In this document: one piece after another, positions 1 to 5,924 of the stretch | How positions within the stretch are numbered: the first letter of the stretch is position 1 | Layout: every line of letters starts with the position of its first letter | Origin: Candidatus Sediminicultor secundus | Lineage (GTDB): Bacteria; Atribacterota; JS1; SB-45; 34-128 | Length of the DNA: 10,595 bases | NCBI GenBank assembly: GCA_002849045.2 | Contig: NCRO01000129.1 | Coordinates: 1 to 10,595 of the forward strand | Reading direction: 5' to 3' | Made by a program: the position numbers and the translations under genes | The notes under the pieces: generated by a model | What the model saw: the letters and a program-made list of their open reading frames with translations, nothing else | What the model was told of the DNA's origin: nothing | Database searches by the model: none

Positions 1-231
1 TTTCACCTGTTCAACTGTTAATACGGTCCCTGCTCCAACTAAAAGTTCGGGGAGTTCTCTGGTTAGGGTTTTAATTGACTCTTCTGCAGCAGAAGTTCTG
101 AAGGTAATCTCAGTAATAGGAAGGTCACCATCAATAAGTGCCTTCCCAAGAGGAAGAGCATCTTTAGCTTTTTCAATTTTAACCACAGGAACAATCCCCA
201 GCTCACCGATTTTTTCAAGAATTTTATTCAC
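1..231 (-). CDS. eda: KDPG/KHG aldolase, N-terminal 77 residues (runs off left edge)
   Basis: Class I aldolase that splits 2-keto-3-deoxy-6-phosphogluconate into pyruvate and glyceraldehyde 3-phosphate, and often also 4-hydroxy-2-oxoglutarate. The reading starts at GTG (231-229), chosen because an AAAGGAGG ribosome site (240-247) lies 8 bases upstream and the family's usual N-terminus begins there. Visible family marks are IVPVVKI (13-19), LPITEITFRT (37-46) and VGAGTVL (65-71). E41, R45 and T69 match Glu45, Arg49 and Thr73 of the E. coli enzyme by spacing. The Schiff-base lysine lies beyond the window. It follows a truncated IclR-type reading frame by 27 bases and probably shares its promoter. 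In Thermotoga-type inositol breakdown the carbon ends in KDPG, so Eda fits as the last step. The family call is firm; the role in this pathway is inferred. Confidence 0.88.
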   Translation of the reverse strand, partial: MNKILEKIGELGIVPVVKIEKAKDALPLGKALIDGDLPITEITFRTSAAEESIKTLTRELPELLVGAGTVLTVEQVK

Positions 232-258
232 CTAAATGACCTCCTTTTTGTATTAATT

Positions 259-402
259 TTAATAATGAGTAGTGCTAGGATAGATTCCTAATTTTTCACT
301 GATTTCAGTCATATTCATAGCGGAACTTTGTTGAAGTAAAATTTCCAGAATAGAGAGGGATTTATTTAAAACTTTTATGGGGTAATTAGGGGATTTTTTC
401 AT
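259..402 (-). pseudogene. Truncated IclR-family regulator (N-terminal HTH only, 47 aa)
   Basis: A short reading frame begins ATG (402-400) and ends TAA (261-259), with an AGGAAG-like ribosome site upstream. Its product contains YPIKVLNKSLSILEILLQ (7-24) and MTEISEKLGIYPSTTHY (31-47). This is the start of the winged helix-turn-helix of IclR-type regulators: the helix that usually reads KALxIL, then the AxxLGLxxSTxHR stretch. It stops at the recognition helix, where an intact protein would run on for about 200 residues through the wing and the ligand-binding domain. None of that follows, since eda starts 27 bases later. IclR-type KdgR-like regulators commonly sit next to KDPG genes, so it may once have regulated eda. 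It could be a dead gene or a translated leader peptide. The family call rests on a short stretch. Confidence 0.6.
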
Positions 403-462
403 CTTGTTTTTCTTCCTGCTTTTCTACATTACAGAAATTGGTTCTATTTTTATTCTATTCTT

Positions 463-492
463 ATTATACAAGATGAGTTTTAGTTTTGTCAA
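463..492 (-). promoter_or_regulatory. Sigma70-like promoter for the iclR remnant and eda
   Basis: On the minus strand TTGACA (492-487) and TATAAT (468-463), both perfect consensus hexamers, are separated by 18 bases. The start of transcription would fall near 455, about 55 bases before the ATG of the truncated IclR frame. This is the best-matching promoter seen in the window. Confidence 0.75.
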
Positions 493-577
493 CTTTTTGT
501 ATAACTTTATCTTTTCTTATTCTAATCTTTCTCTAACTACCCCACTAAAGTTTACATTAACTATAACTTTTTGTATA
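491..577 (-). repeat. Pair of 13-bp direct repeats at the eda promoter
   Basis: TATACAAAAAGTT (minus strand) occurs exactly at 577-565 and again at 503-491. The second copy overlaps the -35 box. The copies start 74 bases apart, close to seven helical turns. This could be a pair of operator sites allowing a DNA loop, but in such AT-rich sequence a chance match is possible. Confidence 0.4.
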
Positions 578-786
578 AAATCATAATAAAATACTCATTA
601 GAAATAAAAAATTAGTAGACAAGGAATTGAGATGAATAGAAAACCGAAAAGTAAGACTCATGTTTTTATCGATTTTAATAATAATTATTAAATGATAAAT
701 TACTTCCTGGAGAATATATTCTATTGGTTTTATGAAACTAATAATAGCAGCTCGCAATTAGCTATAAAAATAATCTAAAAATTTTT
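504..786. other. Gene-free AT-rich stretch between iolO remnant and eda promoter
   Basis: No reading frame with a recognisable protein was found on either strand. The stretch holds one copy of the 13-bp repeat (565-577) and a perfect palindrome at 674-692 (TTTAATAAT, centre A, ATTATTAAA). A 19-codon plus-strand frame begins at 632 after a fair ribosome site but resembles nothing known. This is where the missing part of the iolO-like gene would be expected, and no trace of it could be found by eye in three frames. Confidence 0.6.
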
Positions 787-945
787 TTAAAAAACTATTT
801 CTAAATCTTGGGGATTTCTAATCGCTAATTCTGCACCGTCAAAACCTAATTCTGCAACTTTCTTAATACTCTTTTCAAAATCTTCTTTAAAGGCTAAAGC
901 CGAAAATTTAGTAGGCTGAGTAGAAACTACTATACTTTTTTTCAT
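787..945 (-). pseudogene. iolO: Truncated 5-keto-L-gluconate epimerase-like gene (iolO remnant, 52 aa)
   Basis: The frame runs from ATG (945-943) to TAA (789-787), with GGGAG upstream as ribosome site. The product holds VVSTQPTKFSALAFKEDF (6-23) and LGFDGAELAIRNP (33-45). This is the first beta-alpha unit of a xylose-isomerase-like TIM barrel. It closely resembles, from memory, the N-terminus of T. maritima IolO, which has VIST near residue 6 and then ALAFKGDL. Intact members are about 270 residues, and the metal-binding Glu, Asp, His and Glu all lie in the missing part, so this product cannot be active. The reading simply ends in an AT-rich stretch and the rest is absent. IolO would turn 5-keto-L-gluconate into D-tagaturonate, the step after IolN, whose gene lies just upstream. 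The assignment to IolO rather than another sugar epimerase is likely but rests on about 50 residues. Confidence 0.62.
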
Positions 946-992
946 TATCCAATACTCCCATTATAATCAAAATTAATAAAACCAAATAACCC

Positions 993-1012
993 GGGGCGGA
1001 TGAATCCGCCCC
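993..1012. repeat. Short palindrome with ATGAAT core (copy 1)
   Basis: GGGGCGGAT at 993-1001 pairs perfectly with ATCCGCCCC at 1004-1012 around two unpaired bases, giving nine base pairs. The core ATGAAT and the G-rich flank are shared with the palindrome at 1257-1274, although the arms differ in sequence and still pair. Confidence 0.7.
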
Positions 1013-1020
1013 CAACAAAA

Positions 1021-1059
1021 CAGAATCCTAAATTCTGGAAGACAGTCGTCTCGGCTATC
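1021..1059. repeat. Two small adjacent hairpins
   Basis: CAGAAT (1021-1026) pairs with ATTCTG (1032-1037) over a five-base loop. AGTCG (1044-1048) pairs with CGGCT (1052-1056), with one G-T wobble. They sit side by side and may be one dispersed-repeat unit. No function is evident. Confidence 0.4.
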
Positions 1060-1064
1060 ATACT

Positions 1065-1092
1065 ATACGCCAAACGCTACCCGCCATACGCT
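1065..1092. repeat. Degenerate 7-bp tandem repeat, 4 units
   Basis: Four consecutive heptamers can be read: ATACGCC, AAACGCT, ACCCGCC and ATACGCT. Each fits A-N-M-C-G-C-Y, where M is A or C. A related eight-unit tract lies at 1300-1355. Confidence 0.6.
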
Positions 1093-1099
1093 ATTTTAT

Positions 1100-1135
1100 G
1101 AGATTGCCGCGCTCCCTACGGTCGCTCGCAATGAC
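1100..1135 (-). repeat. REP-like element (GTCATTGCGAG...GCAATCTC)
   Basis: On the minus strand the element opens GTCATTGCGAGCGACC and closes GCGGCAATCTC, so ATTGC pairs with GCAAT at its ends. This end-to-end pattern matches a family of short intergenic palindromes recalled from many unrelated bacterial genomes. It is probably non-coding mobile or dispersed DNA. Confidence 0.6.
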
Positions 1136-1159
1136 AAATACTCTTTTGCGATTATTCTA

Positions 1160-1256
1160 AATCGAACATCTACGTTTACATAGACAGGTGGGACTGCCCT
1201 CGTGGAAACGGGTAACGCCTGTCTCTGAATCAAGGTAGGAGTTCGATTCTAGGAAA
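1160..1256 (+). ncRNA. Probable relic of an IS200/IS605-type omega RNA / transposon right end
   Basis: The plus strand contains GTGGAAACGGGTAACGCCTG (1202-1221) and then TCTCTGAATCAAGG (1222-1235). This strongly recalls the conserved 3' end of TnpB-associated omega RNAs (HEARO-like) at the right end of IS605/IS1341 elements. AGACAGG (1182-1188) pairs with CCTGTCT (1218-1224), the stem expected there. A weak terminal hairpin follows: TAGGA with TTCTA around a GTTCGA loop, ending near 1251. An outer pair, AATCGAAC (1160-1167) with GTTCGATT (1241-1248), also forms. The frame reading IYVYIDR from 1168 is faintly like a TnpB C-terminus but stops at TAA after a few codons. No tnpB gene is present, so this would be a dead fragment. 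The identification is from memory of the motif, without a covariance search. Confidence 0.45.
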
Positions 1257-1274
1257 GGCACAATTCATTGTGCC
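1257..1274. repeat. Short palindrome with ATGAAT core (copy 2)
   Basis: GGCACAAT (1257-1264) pairs perfectly with ATTGTGCC (1267-1274) over a two-base turn. Read on the minus strand it is preceded by TGTAGG and contains ATGAAT at its centre, like the palindrome at 993-1012. The arms differ between the two copies but pairing is kept. Confidence 0.65.
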
Positions 1275-1299
1275 CCTACACCTGAATCTTATTTTTTTT

Positions 1300-1355
1300 C
1301 ACGCAATACGCGATATGCGATACGAATTACTATTCACTATTCGCTATAAACTATT
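1300..1355. repeat. Degenerate 7-bp tandem repeat, 8 units, running into iolN
   Basis: Eight heptamers can be laid end to end: CACGCAA, TACGCGA, TATGCGA, TACGAAT, TACTATT, CACTATT, CGCTATA and AACTATT. The last units cross the stop codon of iolN (1344-1346) and encode its final residues Asn-Ser-Leu. The tract shares its TACGC flavour with 1065-1092. Confidence 0.6.
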
Positions 1356-2462
1356 TATCTGCCCGATATATGGCAACTCATATACAGATTTCCAGCCTTT
1401 GCTCATAGGTTCTTTTAAGAAAGGTTCCATCTCTTTGGGATCACGCAGACTAATCTTTTCTACCGGAGGTATTTTCCCTGCCGGATAGGTTTCCATAATC
1501 TCATCATGAACCAAAGTCAAATAGCTTAAAATTGCAGCAATAGGACGTTTTGCTTTTTCAGCACTCGCTCGAGTCGGACAACCCAATACTCCTTCTGGAA
1601 TAGCTGATCTTTCAATGGCAGATTGTCCTTCTCCCTGCTGCCACCCCTGAGGACGACGATAAGGGTCAACAGAAGTATCAAAATGACCACCTGGTAACAA
1701 AGATTCTCCTTCAGTATCAACTGCATACTCCATATCTAACATATCTGGAAACAACAATTTAGCCACTGAGGCTTCTGCTTCATCGGCATGAATAAAATCG
1801 GTGGTGAGGCTATCTTTTCGATCAATAGGAATAAAGAATTCTCTGATTGAGCGATGCCAGTCAATTACCCGATAGATACCAGGCAATTGATACCGTTTGC
1901 AAAATTCCTGGATGGCTGATTCTAATATCCATAATTGTCCATGATTATTAACCCACATCTGCTTGCGAAAACCATCATTCCAAAGTCCATACATCACATT
2001 GATCATGGTTTCCCTTACGACATCTTCGGGCATAATAATAGTACCGGCCATACCACAGTGATGATAAGGATGTCCCCCATAGTTTAGAGGAGGTAGAGCT
2101 AAACTGCAGCCTATTCCATCCCTGTTTTTTACAAAACGTCGAACTCCTTCACAGATTTGGGTGACCATAAAAGTATCGAGTCCGGTATTAGCATAATCAC
2201 CATGGCATTCGGTACACCCTACCGGGACAAAGACAAAATCATTTTTACGCCTGTTTTCTATAACATGCATGCGGGGAGTAGTTTGAATATAACTTCCCGC
2301 TTTTCCTAATTCCGGGGGAGAAGGGATTTCATATTTTTTGAGTATTTCTTCTATTTTACTCATCGGTGCATCAAATAATTCTTTTTTCAATCGGCCTACC
2401 TGGCTATTTTCAAACACTATCTGAGGATAATCAGTAGTCAGCCATTTTTTATTATCATTCAT
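1344..2462 (-). CDS. iolN: 3-dehydro-scyllo-inosose hydrolase (creatininase-fold), IolN
   Basis: Cytoplasmic metal-dependent hydrolase of the creatininase family, predicted to open the ring of diketo-inositol to give 5-keto-L-gluconate, as described for T. maritima. The 372-residue product shows the family pattern VPVGCTECHGDYANTGLD (79-96), with likely metal ligands E85, H87 and D96. It also has a His-rich YGGHPYHHCGMAGT (128-141), VNNHGQ (171-176, replacing the usual NGHGGN) and DFIHADEAEAS (222-232), with H225 and E228/E230. It is longer than plain creatininases (about 250), as expected for this subgroup. The start ATG has AAAGGAGA upstream. It lies 31 bases after iolM and in an operon with iolG, and this supports IolN over creatininase itself. 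The last three residues are encoded by a heptamer repeat, so the C-terminus may have been altered. Confidence 0.85.
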   Translation of the reverse strand: MNDNKKWLTTDYPQIVFENSQVGRLKKELFDAPMSKIEEILKKYEIPSPPELGKAGSYIQTTPRMHVIENRRKNDFVFVPVGCTECHGDYANTGLDTFMVTQICEGVRRFVKNRDGIGCSLALPPLNYGGHPYHHCGMAGTIIMPEDVVRETMINVMYGLWNDGFRKQMWVNNHGQLWILESAIQEFCKRYQLPGIYRVIDWHRSIREFFIPIDRKDSLTTDFIHADEAEASVAKLLFPDMLDMEYAVDTEGESLLPGGHFDTSVDPYRRPQGWQQGEGQSAIERSAIPEGVLGCPTRASAEKAKRPIAAILSYLTLVHDEIMETYPAGKIPPVEKISLRDPKEMEPFLKEPMSKGWKSVYELPYIGQINSL

Positions 2463-2493
2463 TTTATTTTCTCCTTTTCGTCAAATTAAATTA

Positions 2494-3675
2494 TTAAAAT
2501 AAACAGGTAATTTTACATTCTGTTCTATCAGTCCGTAGGAGGACTATGTTCTCCGGAACTTCATCTAAGGCTATCTTTTTGGTAATCAATGGAGTCATAT
2601 CCATTCCTGAAGCCATTGAACTAATAACTCGGGGGAATGTTCCATGCCCTGAATGTCCCTGGGAACCCACGATAGATGCCCTTCTTACCTGAAAAACTTC
2701 TCCGGTTACCGGAATCTTTTTATCAGAACGGGCTACAATTACTACTGTGCTGTTAATCATCTTACCTTCCCAAATGGCTTGCTCGATATCTGCCCAGACT
2801 TTATCAGGTAAACCAGTTGCTTCTAAATACAACTTAGCTCCCAAACCACCGGTTATATCTAACACTCTCTCGGCAAAGTTTTCTTTAAAAGGATTGATAA
2901 TATGGTCTGCACCCATCAACTTGCCTAATTTTGCTCTTGGTTCAGAAGGTTCAGAGAGAATTACATTGGAAGCTCCGGCTTTTTTCATTATAGCCACCGC
3001 AGCAAGACCGATAGGTCCTCCGCCTAAAATTACTGCATTATCTCCGGGTCTTATTCCTCCGCCTCTTTCTATTATTGCATTATAAGCTACTGAAGTAGGT
3101 TCAACTACACTACCAGCCAGGAATAAGTCATCACCCTTGTAAACTCTCTTTAGTTCTTCCAGGCTCCAAATATAGCGGGAATCAACTTTAACATACTCCG
3201 CAAAAGCGCCATCACAACTAAAACCAATCTCTTGTAATTTTTCACAGTGATTAGGGTAACCGTCGGCACAGGGTCGGCAAGAAGCACACCAGAACATTTC
3301 TTCTGCAGTTACTGCTTCTCCTTCTTCGAATTTCTTCCCTGTTCTTTTGTTAATGGCTTGCTCACCTGCCTCCACTACCACTCCTGAAAATTCATGACCC
3401 AGGGTCGCCGGGAAAGCAGTAAGCCCCGGATACCAGATATAACCATCATCATCAGGTTGAGCCATATGGACATCACTTCCACATATTCCGCAGGCTTTAA
3501 CTTTGATTAAAACCTCTGTGGATCCAATTTTTGGAACATCTTTCTCCACTATTTTAAGTTTCGGATTCTTCCAAACTTTGCTTCCCAAATAAGTAAGTTT
3601 TCCGTCAATATCTTTCGCTCCTAATTTAAAATCTGGCTTAGGTTGCCAATCGGCATACAAAGTAACAGTTTTCAT
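2494..3675 (-). CDS. iolM: scyllo-inosose 3-dehydrogenase, zinc-type alcohol dehydrogenase, IolM
   Basis: NAD-dependent medium-chain dehydrogenase predicted to oxidise scyllo-inosose to the 3-dehydro (diketo) form, the second step of Thermotoga-type inositol breakdown. The product has 393 residues. Catalytic zinc ligands are C65 in ACGICGSD (61-68), H94/E95 in GHEFSG, and possibly E192 in VVEPTS. A structural zinc site is formed by C130, C133, C136 and C144. The Rossmann motif GGGPIG is at 218-223. The N-terminus (KTVTLYADW, FKLG-KDI-GKLT, LGSKVW) and late segment SQGHSGHGTFPRVIS are, from memory, nearly identical to T. maritima TM0412, and plain alcohol dehydrogenases lack them. The start ATG follows AAGGAGA. 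It sits 44 bases after the LacI-family gene and 31 bases before iolN, which acts on its product. Confidence 0.9.
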   Translation of the reverse strand: MKTVTLYADWQPKPDFKLGAKDIDGKLTYLGSKVWKNPKLKIVEKDVPKIGSTEVLIKVKACGICGSDVHMAQPDDDGYIWYPGLTAFPATLGHEFSGVVVEAGEQAINKRTGKKFEEGEAVTAEEMFWCASCRPCADGYPNHCEKLQEIGFSCDGAFAEYVKVDSRYIWSLEELKRVYKGDDLFLAGSVVEPTSVAYNAIIERGGGIRPGDNAVILGGGPIGLAAVAIMKKAGASNVILSEPSEPRAKLGKLMGADHIINPFKENFAERVLDITGGLGAKLYLEATGLPDKVWADIEQAIWEGKMINSTVVIVARSDKKIPVTGEVFQVRRASIVGSQGHSGHGTFPRVISSMASGMDMTPLITKKIALDEVPENIVLLRTDRTECKITCLF

Positions 3676-3719
3676 TTTTGTTTCTCCTTTTTTTAATTTT
3701 AATTTAAAATTTACTTTTT

Positions 3720-4730
3720 TTATTTTCTGTTTACCTTTTTACAAGATTCTCTGATGATTAATTTAGATTCTAACACTTCTTTTCTTTGATTAAATTCTCC
3801 CTCCTCTATTATCTTTATTAACATCTTTACTGCTAATGCTCCCATCTCCAACATCGGCTGACGAATAGTAGTCAAAGAGGGATAGACAAAAGATGCTAAT
3901 TTAATGTCATTAAAACCTACTACTGAAAAATCTTCTGGAATACGGAAATTCTTTTTTTGAATAACTTGCATAGCTCCTAAAGCCAGCAAATCATTGGCAG
4001 CAAATATAGCAGTAGGCGGTTCAGCTAATTTTAAAAATCTTTTCATAACCTGATAGCCACCTTTTATTCTAAAATCACCTTCTCCTACCAATTCGTCTCT
4101 GTATTCAATTTCATATTTTTTTAAAGCTAATCTATAGCCTTTTAATCTATTAAGTGCTGATCTTGTCTTAAGAGGACCAGTGATATGGGCAATTCGACGA
4201 TGACCAATCTTAATTAAATATTCAGTAGCCACAATTCCACCTTCTACATCATCAACGATTATACAATTTTTATTTAATTTTTCAATATTTCGGGAAACTA
4301 ATATATAAGGAAATTTCTTCTTCTCTAATTCTAAGATGCTTTTGTCTTTGATATGGGCCGTCCCCAAAATTAAACCATCAACTCTTTTCCCCTTTAATAT
4401 CTCCAGATAAATTCTTTCTTTTTTTAACTTGTCATCAGTATTACATAATATTACATTGAAATTATTTTTATTTGCTGCATCCTCCACACCTCGGGCTATC
4501 TCTGCAAAAAAAGGATTGGTGATATCAGGAATTAACATTCCCAGGGTATAAGTTCTTTTTGTCTTTAGCCCCCGAGCAATTGCATTGGGAGTATATCCTA
4601 ATTTTTTAATTATCAAAAGAACTTTGTTTTTAGTCTTTTCACTTATCCGGGAATCATTATTAATCACCCGGGATACTGTGGAGGGATGGACCTCCGCTAA
4701 TTTTGCCACATCCTTTATGGTTGGATTCAT
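3720..4730 (-). CDS. LacI-family transcriptional regulator
   Basis: A 336-residue sugar-responsive repressor of usual family length. The DNA-binding helix-turn-helix is TIKDVAKLAEVHPSTVSRV (4-22), followed by the hinge helix region SEKTKNKVLLIIKKLGYTPN. The ligand-binding core starts at TLGMLIPDITNPFFAEIARG, with later marks GGIVATEYLIKIGHRRIAHI, FAANDLLALGAMQ and VVGFNDIKLASFVYPSLTTI. In the recognition helix, positions 17-18 of LacI (Tyr-Gln) are Pro-Ser here, so its operator should differ from lac. It is embedded between iolG (38 bases upstream) and iolM (44 bases downstream), which points to local control of the inositol genes, with an inositol-pathway compound as the likely effector. The ATG is certain by family alignment, but its ribosome site is weak (AAGGAA about 16 bases away), so low expression is likely. 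Known T. maritima control of this pathway is by a different family, as recalled. Confidence 0.88.
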   Translation of the reverse strand: MNPTIKDVAKLAEVHPSTVSRVINNDSRISEKTKNKVLLIIKKLGYTPNAIARGLKTKRTYTLGMLIPDITNPFFAEIARGVEDAANKNNFNVILCNTDDKLKKERIYLEILKGKRVDGLILGTAHIKDKSILELEKKKFPYILVSRNIEKLNKNCIIVDDVEGGIVATEYLIKIGHRRIAHITGPLKTRSALNRLKGYRLALKKYEIEYRDELVGEGDFRIKGGYQVMKRFLKLAEPPTAIFAANDLLALGAMQVIQKKNFRIPEDFSVVGFNDIKLASFVYPSLTTIRQPMLEMGALAVKMLIKIIEEGEFNQRKEVLESKLIIRESCKKVNRK

Positions 4731-4768
4731 AATTAGTTCTTATTATTTCCTTCCTGTTTAATAATTTT

Positions 4769-5776
4769 TCACCTTATTATTTTTACAAAACTCCCCTTAG
4801 TTAGAGATTCTTTAGCTGCGTATCCCATCTGAACAGAGATTTTACCATCAAATCCACCCACTGACGGTTCTTTATTTTCCTGGATGCATTTGATAAATTC
4901 TTCCATTTCAGCTAAATAAGCTTCTTGATATCGTTCTATAAAGAAATAAAGAGGTTTATCAGTCTTGGTATCCTCAGCGCTATTAATAGTTACTTCTGTT
5001 GGTGATGGATTCCCTACCATTACGCAGCCTTCTGAGCCAAATATTTCTATCCGCTGGTCATAGCCATAAACTGCCTTTCGACTGTTATCGATAGTTCCCC
5101 AGGCACCACCTTCGTATTTCAAAGTAACTATAGCGGTATCAATATCTCCTGCTTCCCCAATTGCCGGGTCAACCAAGCAGCTGCCCACTGCCATCAACTC
5201 AACCACCTCTTGACCTAAAAGGAAACGGGCTATATCAAAATCATGAATCATCATATCCAAAAAGATTCCCCCGGATACTTTAATATAACTGATCGGTGGT
5301 GGTTCAGGATCTCTGCTGGTTATTCGTACCAGGTGGGGTGTGCCGATTGTGCCTTTTACCACCAGGTCTTTTGCCTTTTTAAAGCTGGGGTCAAAACGGC
5401 GATTAAATCCTACCTGTAATTTTATTCCCGTATTTTTGACTGCAGCTATAGCTTGGTCTATTTTATCTATATCTAAAGCAATAGGTTTTTCACAGAAGAT
5501 ATGTTTCCCCGCCTGGGCTGCTTCGGAAATTATCTGAGCATGGGTATCGGTAGAGGAACAGATAACTACTGCATCAATGTCGTTATTTTCCAATAAAACT
5601 CGATAATCTTTTTCAGCGATAGGTATTTCTAATTGGGATGCCACTTCCCTGGCACTCTTTTCAAATATATCAGCAACTGCCAATACTTTTGACCCAGGAA
5701 CCTGATATTTTAAATTGCGAACATGTAACCGTCCAATTCTACCCACACCAATTACACCAATATTAACTTTTTCCAT
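4769..5776 (-). CDS. iolG: Inositol 2-dehydrogenase, IolG
   Basis: NAD-dependent enzyme of the Gfo/Idh/MocA family that oxidises myo-inositol to scyllo-inosose, the entry step of the pathway. The product has 335 residues. The N-terminal Rossmann fold has G10-x-G12-x-x-G15 and D36 (VADI) for NAD. FCEKP (94-98) supplies K97, and GGIFLDMMIHDFDIAR (169-184) supplies D174 and H178, the catalytic Lys-Asp-His triad of inositol dehydrogenases at nearly the same numbering. ITSRDPEPPPISYIKVSGG and DNSRKAVYGYDQRIE are shared, from memory, with T. maritima TM0414. The ATG follows AAAGGAAA. It is the first gene after a 148-base gap, with lacI, iolM and iolN following closely, so it likely leads its own transcript. 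Its substrate could also include scyllo-inositol or a related cyclitol. Confidence 0.9.
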   Translation of the reverse strand: MEKVNIGVIGVGRIGRLHVRNLKYQVPGSKVLAVADIFEKSAREVASQLEIPIAEKDYRVLLENNDIDAVVICSSTDTHAQIISEAAQAGKHIFCEKPIALDIDKIDQAIAAVKNTGIKLQVGFNRRFDPSFKKAKDLVVKGTIGTPHLVRITSRDPEPPPISYIKVSGGIFLDMMIHDFDIARFLLGQEVVELMAVGSCLVDPAIGEAGDIDTAIVTLKYEGGAWGTIDNSRKAVYGYDQRIEIFGSEGCVMVGNPSPTEVTINSAEDTKTDKPLYFFIERYQEAYLAEMEEFIKCIQENKEPSVGGFDGKISVQMGYAAKESLTKGSFVKIIR

Positions 5777-5924
5777 AATTTATATTTCCTTTCTTGTTAA
5801 TTTTTTATCTATAAATAAATGATTACAGAGATTATATTAGACTGCACAGGTTAAGTTTTATCCCTTATTAAAAATCTGTGTAATCCCCTTATTAGTCTGA
5901 GCAATCATTTATAATGTATTCTTT
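5777..5924 (-). promoter_or_regulatory. Probable promoter/operator region of iolG-lacI-iolM-iolN
   Basis: The largest gap inside the gene string. On the minus strand a perfect TATAAT (5836-5831) lies about 60 bases before iolG, without a convincing -35 box, so activation or weak basal use is possible. Two nested inverted repeats are visible. ATAAATGATT (5815-5824) pairs with AATCATTTAT (5903-5912). GATTACAGAGATT (5821-5833) matches the opposite strand of 5873-5885 at 12 of 13 positions. No CG-centred classic LacI operator is seen. Confidence 0.45.

Larger units (their letters stand above)
946..1343. other. Repeat island between iolN and the iolO remnant
   Basis: No protein gene is visible. 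The block is locally richer in GC than its surroundings and is packed with palindromes, two heptamer-repeat tracts and a probable omega-RNA relic, each listed separately. Such mixed pile-ups of unrelated small repeats are typical of neutral sites that collect mobile debris. Confidence 0.7.

Noticed and set aside
404..586. 60-codon plus-strand frame rich in Phe and Leu
   Set aside because: It is a by-product of AT-rich DNA lying over the minus-strand promoter region and shows no family pattern or ribosome site.
632..691. Plus-strand mini-frame with a ribosome-like site, product ending in FIDFNNNY
   Set aside because: At 19 codons it faintly recalls the start of NYN-domain proteins, but nothing continues after the stop in any frame.
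1236..1256. GTTCGATTC resembling a tRNA T-loop
   Set aside because: Only two base pairs of the T-stem form, and no acceptor stem, anticodon arm or D-arm could be found around it.
991..1355. CRISPR array
   Set aside because: The repeats here differ in kind and length, with no identical repeat units at regular spacing and no cas genes.
1270..1488. 72-codon plus-strand frame
   Set aside because: It starts in a palindrome and mostly mirrors the antisense strand of iolN.
2747..3085. 112-codon plus-strand frame
   Set aside because: It is the opposite strand of the iolM Rossmann domain, and the motifs are all in the minus frame.
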